64,000 bases of DNA, taken from NCBI RefSeq assembly GCF_026210795.1, contig NC_089443.1, positions 1,612,001 to 1,676,000 of the forward strand. The letters run 5' to 3'. Below the pieces are notes generated by a model. That model saw only the letters and a program-made list of their open reading frames with translations, had not been told where the DNA came from and did no database searches. A program made the position numbers and the translations under genes. This DNA is from Rhizophagus irregularis (Eukaryota > Glomeromycota > Glomeromycetes > Glomerales > Glomeraceae). Shown piece by piece: positions 21,456 through 41,030 of this stretch (positions are counted from its first letter, which is position 1; every line of letters starts with the position of its first letter).

Positions 21456-23112
21456 TCTATCTATCTAATTAAAAAATTTTCATATTTAGATTACCCTGTA
21501 TAAATAATTCGAATTGTGTAACATTGAAAAGTGTGATATTCTTGCGTTCGATCTATTTCGTATTTATCATAAAAAAATTAACTGACTACGATAACCAATC
21601 TTTAAACTAATACATTTCCAGTTACCCCATTTCTATAATAATAATTTTTTTTTATATTTGTTTTTACCGTAATAACTGAAACTACCTTTTTACTAGTCTT
21701 TTTTTTATTAATTTCTTTTATCCCTCTTTTTATCATTATTGTTTCTTTTGATTAACTTAACCAAAATTTTTTCTTATTCTTTTTTTTTTGTTTTATTTTT
21801 ATTGGATTTTTTTAGGGGATTTTTTTTAATCGGAATTTATCAAAATTTTTGGAATTTTTTTTTAACCCAAAAAATATAGTTTATTCTTTTTTTTTGGTTT
21901 GGATCAAGACTAGTGAGATTGTTTATTAAATCTATAATAAATTTTATAAATCTTTATAACTAAAAAAACTATATAACTAAAAATATTTGTCTGACGTTTG
22001 GATTAGTCTCTGCATAAATAATTTGAATTGTGTAACTTCTATTTATCCGTGTAACTAATACAATTTCAGTTAATGAAATTTTACCTTAATCGGATTTTTT
22101 TTTTGATTATTAATTTTTTTTCAAATCGAAAAATTTGTTTTTTCTCATTCTTTTCCCGTTTAGGTTTAATTTTTTTTCCCAAACTAAAAAATATTTTTTC
22201 TCGAATTATTTTCCTTTTTTTTCAGAATTTTTTTCGGTACTTATTTTTTTTTCAGATTCCTTTTTTTTTCGGAAATTTCCCTTTTTTGAACCGATTCTTT
22301 CTTTATCCTTTTTCTTTCCCCCAAATTTATTTTTAATTTTTTTTTCTTTCAATTTTTTTTAAAAAAATCAATAACATGTAGAAAGATGACTAAGATTTTC
22401 AATTAAATTGAACGCTGGATAAATAGGTTGGTTTCCAAATTCATAAAATCAAAAAAAAATTGATATTTTTACAATATTTTATAATTAATTAATTAAAGAA
22501 ATTGTTGATTTAATAATAGACTATTATAACCAAATCCATATCCGAAATTCTCTAAATTATCACCAGATTTTTGAATAAAAATTTTAATTCAAATGGTTTA
22601 GTTAAATTAATAATTTATCGAATAAAATGAGTATCAAAAGAATAATAGTAAATGAAATGAACTGATTTCCAATACATTTAATTGTTCAAATATTTTTCCT
22701 AAGTTAATTATAAGTTTAAAATTGACGTAATATAAAATAATAAGAAATAATTATAAAATTTATAAAAATATTTGTAGTATTTTCATAATATTAAAGTTTT
22801 TTCAAAAATACTTCTAAAAATTAATCAATTTTATTGATAATTATTTTTCACAATTCCTAATTAATCCGAATTTCACTTTACACTCAAACAACAAATCATT
22901 AATATAAATAGCTACATTATTCTAAAAATAATTTATTATTTATATCATTCTAATATTATAAATATAATTTAATACATATTTTTTGTTACCATATTAATTC
23001 CTAATTATAAACAAAAAACTTCTTTAATTTACTTAGTATTACATTATAATACTAAATCTTTCTATTTAAAAAAACTCATTTGTTCCGATGCGAAGCAACG
23101 GGTGACAGCTAG
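21456..23112 (+). mobile_element. Non-autonomous Helitron, 1,657 bp
   Basis: It starts with TC (TCTATCTATCTAATT). It ends with a hairpin CCGATGC-GAA-GCAACGG (one mismatch) and then CAGCTAG, immediately followed by T. These are Helitron hallmarks: 5' TC, a 3' hairpin close to a CTAG end and no target duplication. P450 copies 1, 2 and 3 show the uninterrupted intron here (ATTATACG joined to TTTTATTTAT). No Rep or helicase frame is present. The interior is T-rich low-complexity sequence whose long frames (22073-22362) are artefacts. Confidence 0.85.
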
Positions 23113-23393
23113 TTTTATTTATCATTATTATATTTATTAATGCAAACAATTTTTGTTATTCCAATAATGAAATTAGCCGCGAACGCTTTAACAACTATTT
23201 TATATCTTTTAGCCGTTCACAAGGTATTGAGTTTAAAAATTTCAAAGTTTCATGTATTATATAATTATCCTTGTTAATTTTTTTTTATTAATAAGGATGT
23301 GCAAAAAAAAGTTCGCGACGAAATATTACGTGTTCTTGATGATTATTTGATGCCAAGTGTGGAACAACAAAAAGAATTAAAATATATGAACAT

Positions 23394-23573
23394 AAAGGTT
23401 GGCTGCCGTAATATTGCAACCGGGTTGCAACCATAGTTGTAACCTAATTTCAATGGTTGTAAACCAATATTTGATATATACTAGGTTACGCAAAATAGTA
23501 AGGTTGTAATATTTACGACATATGTGGTTGTAATCCGAAATGTCATAATTATTACTTACAGCAACCAACACTA
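23394..23573. mobile_element. hAT-like MITE, 180 bp, in exon 10 of P450 copy 4
   Basis: An exact 8-bp duplication of P450 coding sequence, ATGAACAT, flanks it (23386-23393, 23574-23581). The inverted right end reads TAGTGTTGGTTGCTGTAA and the left end AAAGGTTGGCTGCCGTAA. Eight-base duplication and TAGTGTTGG-type ends indicate hAT. Internal GGTTGTAA words recur in both orientations. Confidence 0.9.
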
Positions 23574-23718
23574 ATGAACATGGTTATAAATGAGAATCTG
23601 AGATTATATCCTCTGGTATGCGTTTAGAGACTTTCTAATATTTAATTTTAAATTTATTAACAGTCTTTAAAATCTATAATATATCATTAGATTTCACAAT
23701 TACCTCGAAGATTTAATT

Positions 23719-24340
23719 TAGGGATTGGAACCGTCCAAAAAAACCTTAGCCGGATAATCATAACCGGTTAAAGATATTTTGCCCATTTGAATATTTGATA
23801 AATATCTATCGCAATTTCACTCTTAAAATTATGCATCATTTATGATAAAAACACATTTTAACTATTCATAAATATTTGATAAATTGTAAACACATAATTT
23901 ATATAAATAATGTAAAATATAAATACTAGTAAAAATGATAAAATTGAAATAACGAAACGATTGGTTGTTCTTAACCTATTTTCTCTAAAAAGACTTTATA
24001 GATAATATTTCAAGTATTTAATTATGATATTTATTTACCTTATTAGTGCTAGCAACTTAAATACTTTGAATTTCTTTTATAAAAAGAAGATTGTTGTCTT
24101 GATGACTCAGATTGAGATTCTTTTAGTATGTCTCTATAGTCAATATCATCCATGTTGTATAAAAAATAAAAAAAAAAATAGTTTAAAAAAAAATTTCGTA
24201 AAAAATTGAGCAATAAAAAGTTAATTTTTTTTAGCTAGCCGTTAGCCAATATAGGAATATCGGAAGTTCTGAATTAAAAAATTATCTGATATAACAATCT
24301 TCATATTTAACCGGTTAACCTTAACCGGTTCCAATCGCTA
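23719..24340. mobile_element. hAT-like element, 622 bp, in exon 11 of P450 copy 4
   Basis: The ends are TAGGGATTGGAACCG and, inverted, TAGCGATTGGAACCG, with AACCGGTT words just inside both. The flanking 8-mers are ATTTAATT (23711-23718) and AATTAATT (24341-24348), 7 of 8 identical. Intact copies read through this point (GATTTAATTCACAAG). No transposase frame is present. Confidence 0.88.
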
Positions 24341-25686
24341 AATTAATTCGCAAGAAATTAAATTCCGCAATCATGTAATTCCAGCTAAAACGTTTATAGT
24401 ATTATTCGTTTATGGAGTCCATCATTCATCAAAGAATTGGGAAGATCCTTTCCTGAAAGATTCGAGAATGAAAACATGATCATTATGCTTGGTTAGTAAG
24501 TTTTGGTGGCGGTAATAGATTGTAAGTTAAGTTTATTTTATGTGAAAAAAAAATTTAATTTTATTATTATATATTAAATTAAATTTATTTTTTGATAAAT
24601 AAATGTTTAGGATTTAATTTCTCACTTATTGAACAAAGAATATCTCTGTGTGGCTTTATGTAAGTTACTTTATATTTAATAGTTTTAATATTTAAAAAAT
24701 AATTTTCCCGTTCCGCGGTGCTCAACACTATAGTCATATGATTTATGTTTTTTTTTATTCATTCGTTTTTATTCGCCTTCACTTTTTATTTGTGTCTAGA
24801 TAAGTTAAAATTGTTTTAATTATTTGTTGATCACTCTTAAAAAAGGCTGTTACTTGATAAGTACAAGTTGATATGATGCAGTTGCGATATATTATTTGTG
24901 ATTATATCCAGTAGCAATTCACGGCAGAGCAACGTAATAATAATGACATATATTTATGATTATAAAAATTGTCGCACGACTGTACGGTATAGTTTTAAGA
25001 ATCTATTTATACTAATGTCGCTAAAGAAGTATAAGAAGTATAAATACTATATATAAAATCAAAAATAGAAATTTGTTTACCGGAAAATCGGAAATTAATT
25101 TGCTCATGCTTACTTATACAAGGGAGTAATTATTATTATCACGAAAGACGTGGCAATTTTTAATAAATGTATAGTATTAAATTAGAATTAGTTGAATGAA
25201 CATTATTTTGTTCGCCTCATAAAGTTATGCAGAGTCATAATAATATTCTTTAGGAACATTCTTGTTTTGGTAATCTCTAAATATTTCACGTGAATCACCT
25301 AAATGTTTATTTATCAATTTATAATCATAAATCTGTTTTTTTCGATTTATCAGGCTGTAATTGGCCAAAATTCTTTTTTCGATTTAAATGGAATTTCTAT
25401 AAATATCGGTTATTAACCTTATTATCTAATTGTAATTTTGAAACTTTATCTAATATTTTGTACAATTGGTTCCTTGTTATATTAAGTTTTATTTTGTAAC
25501 TGCCGAAAGTTTATCCGTTTAAATTAGCCGTACCGACGGGCCGGTTAAATTACGTCCGGTAATTTTGATTATCGAAGTAATATTTAAGCCTCCAAAATAA
25601 AATGTTAACTCTCAGTTAAAAATATTTCGAACTTATTTCCTTCTATTTTAAATATATATTCCTTTTTTTTGCAATCAATTAACAAA

Positions 25687-28260
25687 ATGAATTACATTGT
25701 AGTTATTTTAGTTTTATCCTTTATAGCTTATAAGATTTATCAAAAAACAAGAGTACCTGAAGGACTTAAAAATATACCGACATTGAGTTTCCTAGATCTT
25801 CTTATTGAAATATTTACTAAAGTTGGGCCAGATAAGCGTTGGGAAGATACGCGTGATGTTTTAGAGAAAGAAGGAATTGGGAAGGTAATAATACCTTAAA
25901 AATATTCATTTTCATCAAAAATTTCTAAAAAAATAAATTTTTTTAAATAGCTTTGGTTCAATGGACAATGGACTATTACGGTAACGGATTTGGGACTAGT
26001 AAAAGACATAATGACAAAAACAGGTAAGGAATTTTATTAAAGATATTACTTACTGTAGTTCTTTTATTGGCTAGATTTTAACTTTATAATTTTTAGATTT
26101 GTATCCTAAAGCCTTACTCAAAGAGTCATTTCCCACGTCTTTATTAACTAAATATTATGGTACTAATGTAGTACTCTCAAACGGAGACGTGAGTATGGTT
26201 TTTTAATAAATCACATGACTTATTTTTCTGAAACTAATGATAGATTAATTATTATGTAGGTTTGGAAACGCCATCGGTATGTTCAAATTGCATTAATTAT
26301 TAAGAATAGCATTTATGATATATAAATAATTAAGTTCCTTTTATCTTTTAGTCGTATTGCAAATCCATCTTTTCGAAATTTACCGGTACATGTATTTGTT
26401 GAATCTGCCACGAAATTGTTAAATGTCATGGAAAAGATTGACAATGAACCAATAGAAGTTAAAAGTCTTATGCATAGGTAAGGAAAGATATAGTGTAAAC
26501 TTCTATTTCTTAAGTTGCTAATTACTAAGAAGCAAAATTGATAGATTGGCCTTGGATGTTCTTGGAAAAGCTGCTTTTGGCTTTGACTTTAACGTAAGAA
26601 TATCATATATATATCTATTTATTATTTAAGGGTACACTTATGTTTTGCTATCAATTTATAATTAACATTTATTGGTAATTAAAAACTAGAATCTCGAAGA
26701 TCCAAATAACGTATATGTCACTACCTATAATGAAGTGATGGCAGAATTGAGCAAACCATTATATTTTGTCTTTTCATTCCTTGATCATCTTCCACGTTTC
26801 GAAGCACTTAGGAAGATAGCAAAACTTAATAGTTTATATGATGAAATTGTTGAAAGCAAACGTAAATCAATGAAAATGGGAGAAATAGAAAAGAAAATAA
26901 ATAATAATTCTGCTGACTTGTTAGAGCATATGGTATATGCTTGCAATGACCCGGATAATCCAACTTTGACAAATGAAGAATTACGAGTAAGAATTATGAT
27001 TTATTTAAATATGATTTTTTTCTAACTTTGGAATTTTATTAAATATCAATATTTTTTTGTATTTGTAGCATGATCTTGCAATTTTTATGTTAGCTGGTCA
27101 TGATACTAGTAAGAACTTTAATTATACGTTGTTTTTATTTATTTTATTGCAGTTTTATTAATATAAAAAATCTTTATTCTCCCAATAATGTAATTAGCCG
27201 CGAATGCTTTAACAACTATTTTATATCTTCTAGCCATTCACAAGGTATTAATTAAGAATTTCATGCAAATGTTCTTTCTTTTTTCTATATAATTAAATTA
27301 ATTACCTTTACTTTCTCATTAAAATAAGGACGCACAAAAAAAAGTTCGTGATGAAATATTACGTGTTCTTGGTGATAATTTAATACCAAGTGTAGAGCAA
27401 CAAAAAGAATTAAAATATATGAACATGGTTATAAATGAAAACTTGAGATTATATCCTCCAGTATGTATTAAATGACTTTTTTAACATTTAATTTAATTTC
27501 ATTTATTAATTATCTTTAAAATTTTAAATATAGGTCGCACAATTACCTCGAAGACTTAATTCACAAGAAATTAAATTCCGTAATCATGTAATTCCAGCAA
27601 AAACACCCATTGTATTATTCATTTATGGAATTCATCATTCATCAAGAAATTGGAAAGATCCTGAAAAATTTATTCCTGAAAGATTCGAGAATGAAAAACA
27701 TGACCATTATTCTTGGTTAGGTTTTGGTGGCGGTAACAGATTGTAAGTTGAATATAATATAATAATTATATATACGGTCATTCTCGATATAACGAACTAC
27801 GAAATTTCCCAACACGTGACATTTAACCAATCAAATACGTCAAATATCCTTTGTTATAACGAATCAGCCAATTAAATTCTTTAAATTCTTCGTTATAATC
27901 TAAACCGGAGGGTTCGTTATATCGAGAGCTGACTGTGATATATGAAATTTCGAATTTATCTAAAAAAAAAAATTTTATTCCATAAATAGATGTTTAGGAA
28001 TTAATTTCTCGCTTATTGAACAAAGGATAATGTTATGTGCTTTATGTAAGTTATTTTTTTGATCTAATAATTTTTTTATTTTATTTATTTTATTAAAAAT
28101 TTTATTAAACTAATTTTTATATGCCATTACAGTAAGAAAATATGAAGTATCTTTACCAGCAGATAGTATTCATAAAGATAAATTACAAATTGAACCTGAA
28201 GTTAGCGGAACTTCAGGTCCACATCCAGTACCTTTAATCTTTAAAAGAAGAACAGAATAA
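25687..28260 (+). CDS. Cytochrome P450 monooxygenase (cluster copy 3)
   Basis: Near-identical paralogue of copy 2 with the same 13 exons, joined in frame to 487 residues: 25687-25884, 25951-26023, 26097-26188, 26260-26276, 26352-26477, 26545-26593, 26690-26986, 27069-27108, 27198-27244, 27329-27460, 27534-27742, 27990-28045, 28133-28260. It keeps the N-terminal anchor, AGHDTT, ENLR, FIPERF and the heme loop FGGGNRLCLG. Substitutions relative to copy 2 are scattered (for example WEDTRD for WENTRD, TPIVLFI for TPIELSI), the latter in a region that in P450s often contacts substrate. Full length and all key residues suggest an active membrane monooxygenase; substrate unknown. Intron 11 contains an intact MITE. 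Confidence 0.93.
27775..27935. mobile_element. MITE in intron 11 of P450 copy 3
   Basis: The left end is CGGTCATTCTCGATATAACGA and the inverted right end CAGTCAGCTCTCGATATAACG, next to a TA at the left side. The terminal motif CTCGATATAACGA is shared with the element at 41333-41494, so they form a window-wide family. The TA target points to Tc1/mariner-like (Stowaway-type). Confidence 0.8.
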
Positions 28261-28789
28261 ATATTCATAACTTTAAAAATAATATTAGATTTATTTTGTA
28301 TTATTTGTAATAACTGTATTTTGATTATTTACTATTTTATATTATTTAATAATTATATATATATTTGAAATAATTGCATAAACAAAAACAAATCATATAC
28401 TACTAAGTTCAAATTTAAGCTCTTTATTTACTTTTTTATTCGTAAAAATTTAATGTATATAAATATTAAAAATACTGATTATATTATTTATCCAACAAAT
28501 ATTAGGTACTGTAGTGTCAAAAAGTTTGTGGCTTTGTGCGATCATATGGAATTAGTAAGTGTCAAACCTGCGGGTTCATTCAAAGACAATTTAAAGGACT
28601 CAATGATTATCGGTAGTGACAAAAGTGACAAATCTGCATTTAAATGTTGCACAGCCGTATTTACACTTTTAGATTGTCATACCTTTCTAACCTTTTTTTC
28701 TCTGCGCTAATAAACTAAACAAATATGTGTTTAATCAAACTTTGAAGTTGTAAGATTAATTGCCGATTCGTCTAAGATATTAAAAATAA

Positions 28790-28964
28790 CCCTATAAAAA
28801 ATTTTATCCGTTATTTCTAAAAAACTCCGTAAAAATGAGCTTTTTACGGATCCATTCAACAAAAATGTAAATAAATCGGGATATAAAGTTATTAATTCCG
28901 GAAATATGACCTTTTAACGGAAAAAAGATGGAATATAAAAAACGGATCAACTTTTTTTACAAGG
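28790..28964. mobile_element. Harbinger-like MITE downstream of P450 copy 3
   Basis: Follows TAA, begins CCCTATAAAAAATTTTATCC and ends CGGATCAACTTTTTTTACAAGG. It is the unit B counterpart of 19846-20019, at the same position relative to the gene. Confidence 0.75.
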
Positions 28965-29519
28965 ATATGGACTAAATCTAACATTTCACATGTAATTGGC
29001 AATAAAAACACTATTGCGAAAACTCATGATACCTTGTAAAATTATATCTTATTATGCAAAAAAAAACCAAGGGAAAAAAATAAAAAAAAAATTATTTTAA
29101 AAAAGAGATTACATTGTGCGCGCGTCAGATTTCACATTATTTCATTTGTGAAAATCATACCATGTAGAAAAATATCGAATTATTCATTCTTGTAAGAGTT
29201 TGTATTTGTACGCCAAATTTTATGATAGTTCCGTTCTTTTAACCGAAGGCTAGGCGAAATTTCTAAATAGAATTCTATAATAATGTAGTGCAAATCTATG
29301 CAATCATAATTCAAACAGGTTTAGCCATGATCTGCGACATTGGCTCATTTATCGTAATTTTTTTTTAGAACCCCTTCAAACTTCTTTTTGATCCAATCTT
29401 TGTAAAAAACCAAAAATGAAATGTTTGTTGTGTAGCAGCTTTACGGGCCGAAATTTATCAACAAAAAAAATAAATATTAATCATTCGAATTGACTCTTGT
29501 TTGATTAATTCTTGACAAA

Positions 29520-31818
29520 ATGAATTTCCTTATAATAATCTTATCTTTGATATCTTTTATAGTCTATAAAATTTATCAAAAATTAAGAGTACCTAAAGGA
29601 CTTGAAAATGTGCCAACAATAAGTAGCACCGGCTTTATTATTGAATTACTTAATAAAGCTGGACCAGACAAGCGTTGGGAAAAAATGAAAGATCTTGTAG
29701 AAAAAGAAGGAATTGGGAAGGTAAGTAGTCTATTTATTCTAACACTTTAAAAGGTAAATTTTTAAAAAGTTTTTTAGTTTTGGTTCAATGGAGAATGGAT
29801 GGTCATGATAACCGATTTGGGATTAGTAAAAGACATAATTACAAAATCTGGTTAGATTTTTTATTCATTTTCGTTTTTAATTTAACGTTGTAATTTCTTT
29901 TAATTTATCGTTATAACTTCTTTTTATGAATTAGATTTATATCCCAAGATCCCTCTCGAAGAATCATTCCCTGGATCTTTAATTGCTCAATATTATGGTA
30001 CAAACGTAGTAATGTCCAACGGTGATGTGAGTATGTTAATCTAATCTTGTGATCAGAATTATCCGAGCTAATCATTGTTATTTGATTGTATAGGTTTGGA
30101 GACGCCACCGGTATAATTAATTGCGTATTTAAGTAATATTGTATATATAATTTGTTGTATATATAATTAAATTTCTTTATAATATCTAGTCGTATTACAA
30201 ATCCTTCTTTTCGAAGTTTACCAGTACATGTATTTGTTGAATCTGTTATGAAACTGTTAGATGTCATGGAAAAAGTTGATAATGAACCTATAGAGATCAA
30301 AAATTTCATGCATAGTTTGACTTTAGATGTACTTGGTAGAGCTGCTTTTGGTTTTGATTTTAACGTATGATATAATCAATTTTATATTTATAAATAATTA
30401 TTCATTTAAAAGTGCATTTTTCAAAATCAAAAGCTAATTTTTATTTATTAATGTTAAAATTAGAATCTTGAAGATCCAAAAAATGTATATGTCACTACTT
30501 ATAATGAAGTATTAAAAGAATTGGGAAATCCATTATATTTTGTTATCCCATTTCTTTCATATCTTCCGCGTCCTGAAGCACTTAAGAAGATGACAAAACT
30601 TAATAATTTATATGATGGACTTGTTGAAAAAAAACGTCAATCAATGAAATCAGGAGAGTTAGATGAAAAGATAAATAATAATTCTGCCGATTTATTAGAG
30701 CATATGATAAGTGCTTGCAATGATCCAGAAAATCCAACTTTGACAAATGATGAATTACGGGTAAGAGTTAAAATTTTGAATTTTGAATTTTATTTAATTA
30801 ACTAAATAATAATCCTTACGTTTTTATAGTATAATCTTGCAATTTTTATGTTAGCTGGTCATGACACTAGTAAGAAAAATCAATATTGATCTTTGTTGTC
30901 CATTTATTTATTGTTTTTATTAATATAAATTATTATTTTTCATTTGTGAATTAGCCGCAAATTCCTTAACAACCATATTGTATCTTTTGGCTATCCACAA
31001 GGTATTTAAAAATTTCATATTATGAGATAATTCTTTTTAAAATCATAATTATTTATTTTGTTTTAATTAAATAAGGATGCGCAAAAAAAAGTGCGTGATG
31101 AAATCTTACGCGTTCTTGGTGATAATTTAATGCCAAGCATGGAGCAACATAAAGAATTAAAATATATGAACATGGTTATAAATGAAAATCTAAGATTATA
31201 TCCTCCGGTATGTATGATTTAACATTTTGATCAGATTTAGTTTTCATTTATTAAAAAATTTTTTTAACTGTATCATTAAGATTGCACAATTATCAGTAAG
31301 AAAAAATGTACAGGATGTTAAATTTGACGATCATATAATTCCAGCCCAAACACCTTTATTTTTATCTGTTTATGGAATTCATCATTCGTCAAAAAATTGG
31401 GAGAATCCCGAAGAATTTATTCCTGAAAGATTTGAGAATGAAAAACATGATCATTTTGCTTGGTTAGGTTTTGGTGGTGGTAGTAGAGCGTAAGTATGCG
31501 AAATACTGGTTTATTATATTTATTATAAAAAAAAAAGATAACATTTTTTTTTTTGGATTAATTAGATGTTTAGGAAATAATTTCTCACTTATTGAACAGA
31601 GAATAACTCTATGCGCTTTATGTAAGTTATTTTATAATATTCATAATTTTAATCTTCATTATTTACTAAAAAGTAATCTTATATATACAGTAAGAAAATA
31701 TGAAGTGTCCTTACCAGCAGATAGTATTCACAAGGATAAGTTACAAATTGAACCTGATAATAGTGGAACTATGGGACCATATCCAATACCTTTAATCTTT
31801 AAAAGAAGAACAGAATGA
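29520..31818 (+). CDS. Cytochrome P450 monooxygenase (cluster copy 5)
   Basis: Twelve exons give 488 residues: 29520-29720, 29778-29850, 29935-30026, 30094-30110, 30190-30364, 30464-30760, 30830-30869, 30955-31001, 31076-31207, 31281-31489, 31566-31621, 31691-31818. It is clearly homologous to copies 2 and 3 but more diverged. The intron between their exons 5 and 6 is precisely missing here (exon 30190-30364 equals their 126 + 49 bp). N-terminal anchor, AGHDTS/T, ENLR, FIPERF and heme loop FGGGSRACLG are all present, so the enzyme is probably active. The promoter is unrelated to the duplicated one, suggesting separate control. Substrate unknown. Confidence 0.93.
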
Positions 31819-32310
31819 GGACAATTATTATTTAGTTAATTAATTTAAGTGGGTCTAAGGGTTAGGGAATAAATTAACGCTCAAACACACACAAGTTGGT
31901 ATGGAGTTAAAGTCTTACAAACTAAAAATTATTTTTGCCACTTAATTCTATATTATAAGTAGTTTTAATGGAACTAAATAATGAATATTTATTATAATTT
32001 TACATATGATTAGCTGCTAGTTTTTAATAATCATATACTGTTAAGTTTCTTAGTAAAAATTTAATAAATCTCTCGTAACTATTTTAAATATAATTCAGCC
32101 AGATGATGGTTTTAATCACATATATACATATAAAAAAAAAAATTAAACGATCATTCAAATTCTGATTTAATCAAAATTTTACATCGAGTATTCGTGTATT
32201 TATTTATTTATTTTTTTTAAAAAAATCATAAAAATACAATAAATGATTAATGTAAATAAATTATTGTACAAAAAAAAAAAAGAAAAGAAAGCGAAACAAA
32301 AAATCGGATA
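31819..32310. other. Convergent intergenic spacer
   Basis: AT-rich region between the 3' ends of P450 copy 5 (plus) and the BEACH gene (minus). A-rich and T-rich runs could serve 3'-end formation for both. No frame or repeat was recognised. Confidence 0.5.
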
Positions 32311-40000
<7,690 letters not shown>

Positions 40001-41030
40001 GATGATATTAATAGAAAAAAAAAATGTATAATAATTAAATTTTCAGAATAAGTTCTTTTGCGGACAAAGTCAACGTATTTTTAAGAAAAAGAAAAAGAAA
40101 AAGAAAAAATTCAAAATATTTAAGTGAGAATCAAAATACGATACAAAAAAAACATAAATAATAAATTATTTATTAAAAACCTTTATTCTTTAAATCTCTA
40201 CAATTAGATGAATTTCGATGCGAAACAGTGATATGTCTAATCAATAATACATACTATAAATCGTTAGAAAGAAATTCATAAAAATTACACAAAGTTATTA
40301 TTCAACTCATTACCTGATAAAGACCTTGATCACAAAAAAAAAAATTAAATTAGAATCAATGTATACTAATATTAATTTGTCAGCATGATACTTAATTATA
40401 TATTTGGAATAAAATTATCCTAATAATTTATAATTTTTTTTTTTGCTTTAAAAATGATAAAGAATTTATATATTAGTTATATAATTATAAATAATCCGCA
40501 GTAAGGATAAAGAAACTTTTGAATTATATAAATATAAATACCAAATCAAGTATTTTTTAAAAGCAAAGCATCCGAAATATGAAAATGAAGAAAATGAGAT
40601 TTGGAAATTGGAATGTTTGCTTTGTTTATATATAAGTGGAAACAAGATTACGTACTGCGAAACGCACATCTGAGCATATAATTGGGTTCCGAGTTTCTGG
40701 GTTCATGAAATAATCACGCTAAAAACAGGCTGAAAGGTCAAGGCTAGAAATTTTTCCGGAAATAATTTTTTAAAAAGGAATAAACTAATTTACGATCAGA
40801 TCAAAAAAAAATTTTTTTTTTTATTAACATAATAGGCTGACGCATACCTGCCGCAACCCAGCGACCTGAATTTTTATAGGAATAGTCTAATTTTTTTTAG
40901 AAGTTGAATAAAAATTTTTTCGAATAACAATCAATAACCGGATTTCAGTATCCGTGTTTGGTTAAACATTTTATTACGGATTTATAAAATTTTGCGCATA
41001 ATTACATATTTTTTTATATAATTATTTTTA
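40001..41030. other. Spacer upstream of the BEACH gene
   Basis: Contains the presumed BEACH promoter (minus) and the 3' flank of the Ctu1 gene. An A-rich run lies near 40085-40105. The small frame at 40466-40669 has no recognisable feature. Nothing else is supported. Confidence 0.45.

Larger units (their letters stand above)
20306..24700 (+). pseudogene. Cytochrome P450 copy 4, fragmented
   Basis: The gene starts abruptly inside exon 3 and lacks exons 1-2. The exon 4 splice acceptor is damaged (near 20476), exon 7 is split by a MITE, exon 8 is truncated near 21440, exon 10 carries a hAT-like insertion, exon 11 carries another and has lost bases near 24448-24460, and the sequence stops after exon 12. 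Its 5' half (up to exon 7) matches copy 5 best. Its 3' part (from late exon 7) matches copy 1 best, including intron sequence such as GTATGCGTTTAGAG. It is therefore probably a recombinant between the two lineages. Four transposons add about 2.65 kb. Confidence 0.9.
24727..29250 (+). repeat. Segmental duplication, unit B (P450 copy 3 and flanks)
   Basis: Collinear partner of 15781-20305. Differences are small indels and substitutions, including loss of the TATA box motif and an intact rather than truncated intron MITE. Its left edge lies at the unoccupied foldback site. Its right edge continues into the unique promoter of P450 copy 5. Confidence 0.85.

Noticed and set aside
22073-22362. Phe-rich ORFs in two frames
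   Set aside because: Overlapping frames in a T-rich stretch inside the Helitron; low-complexity artefacts.
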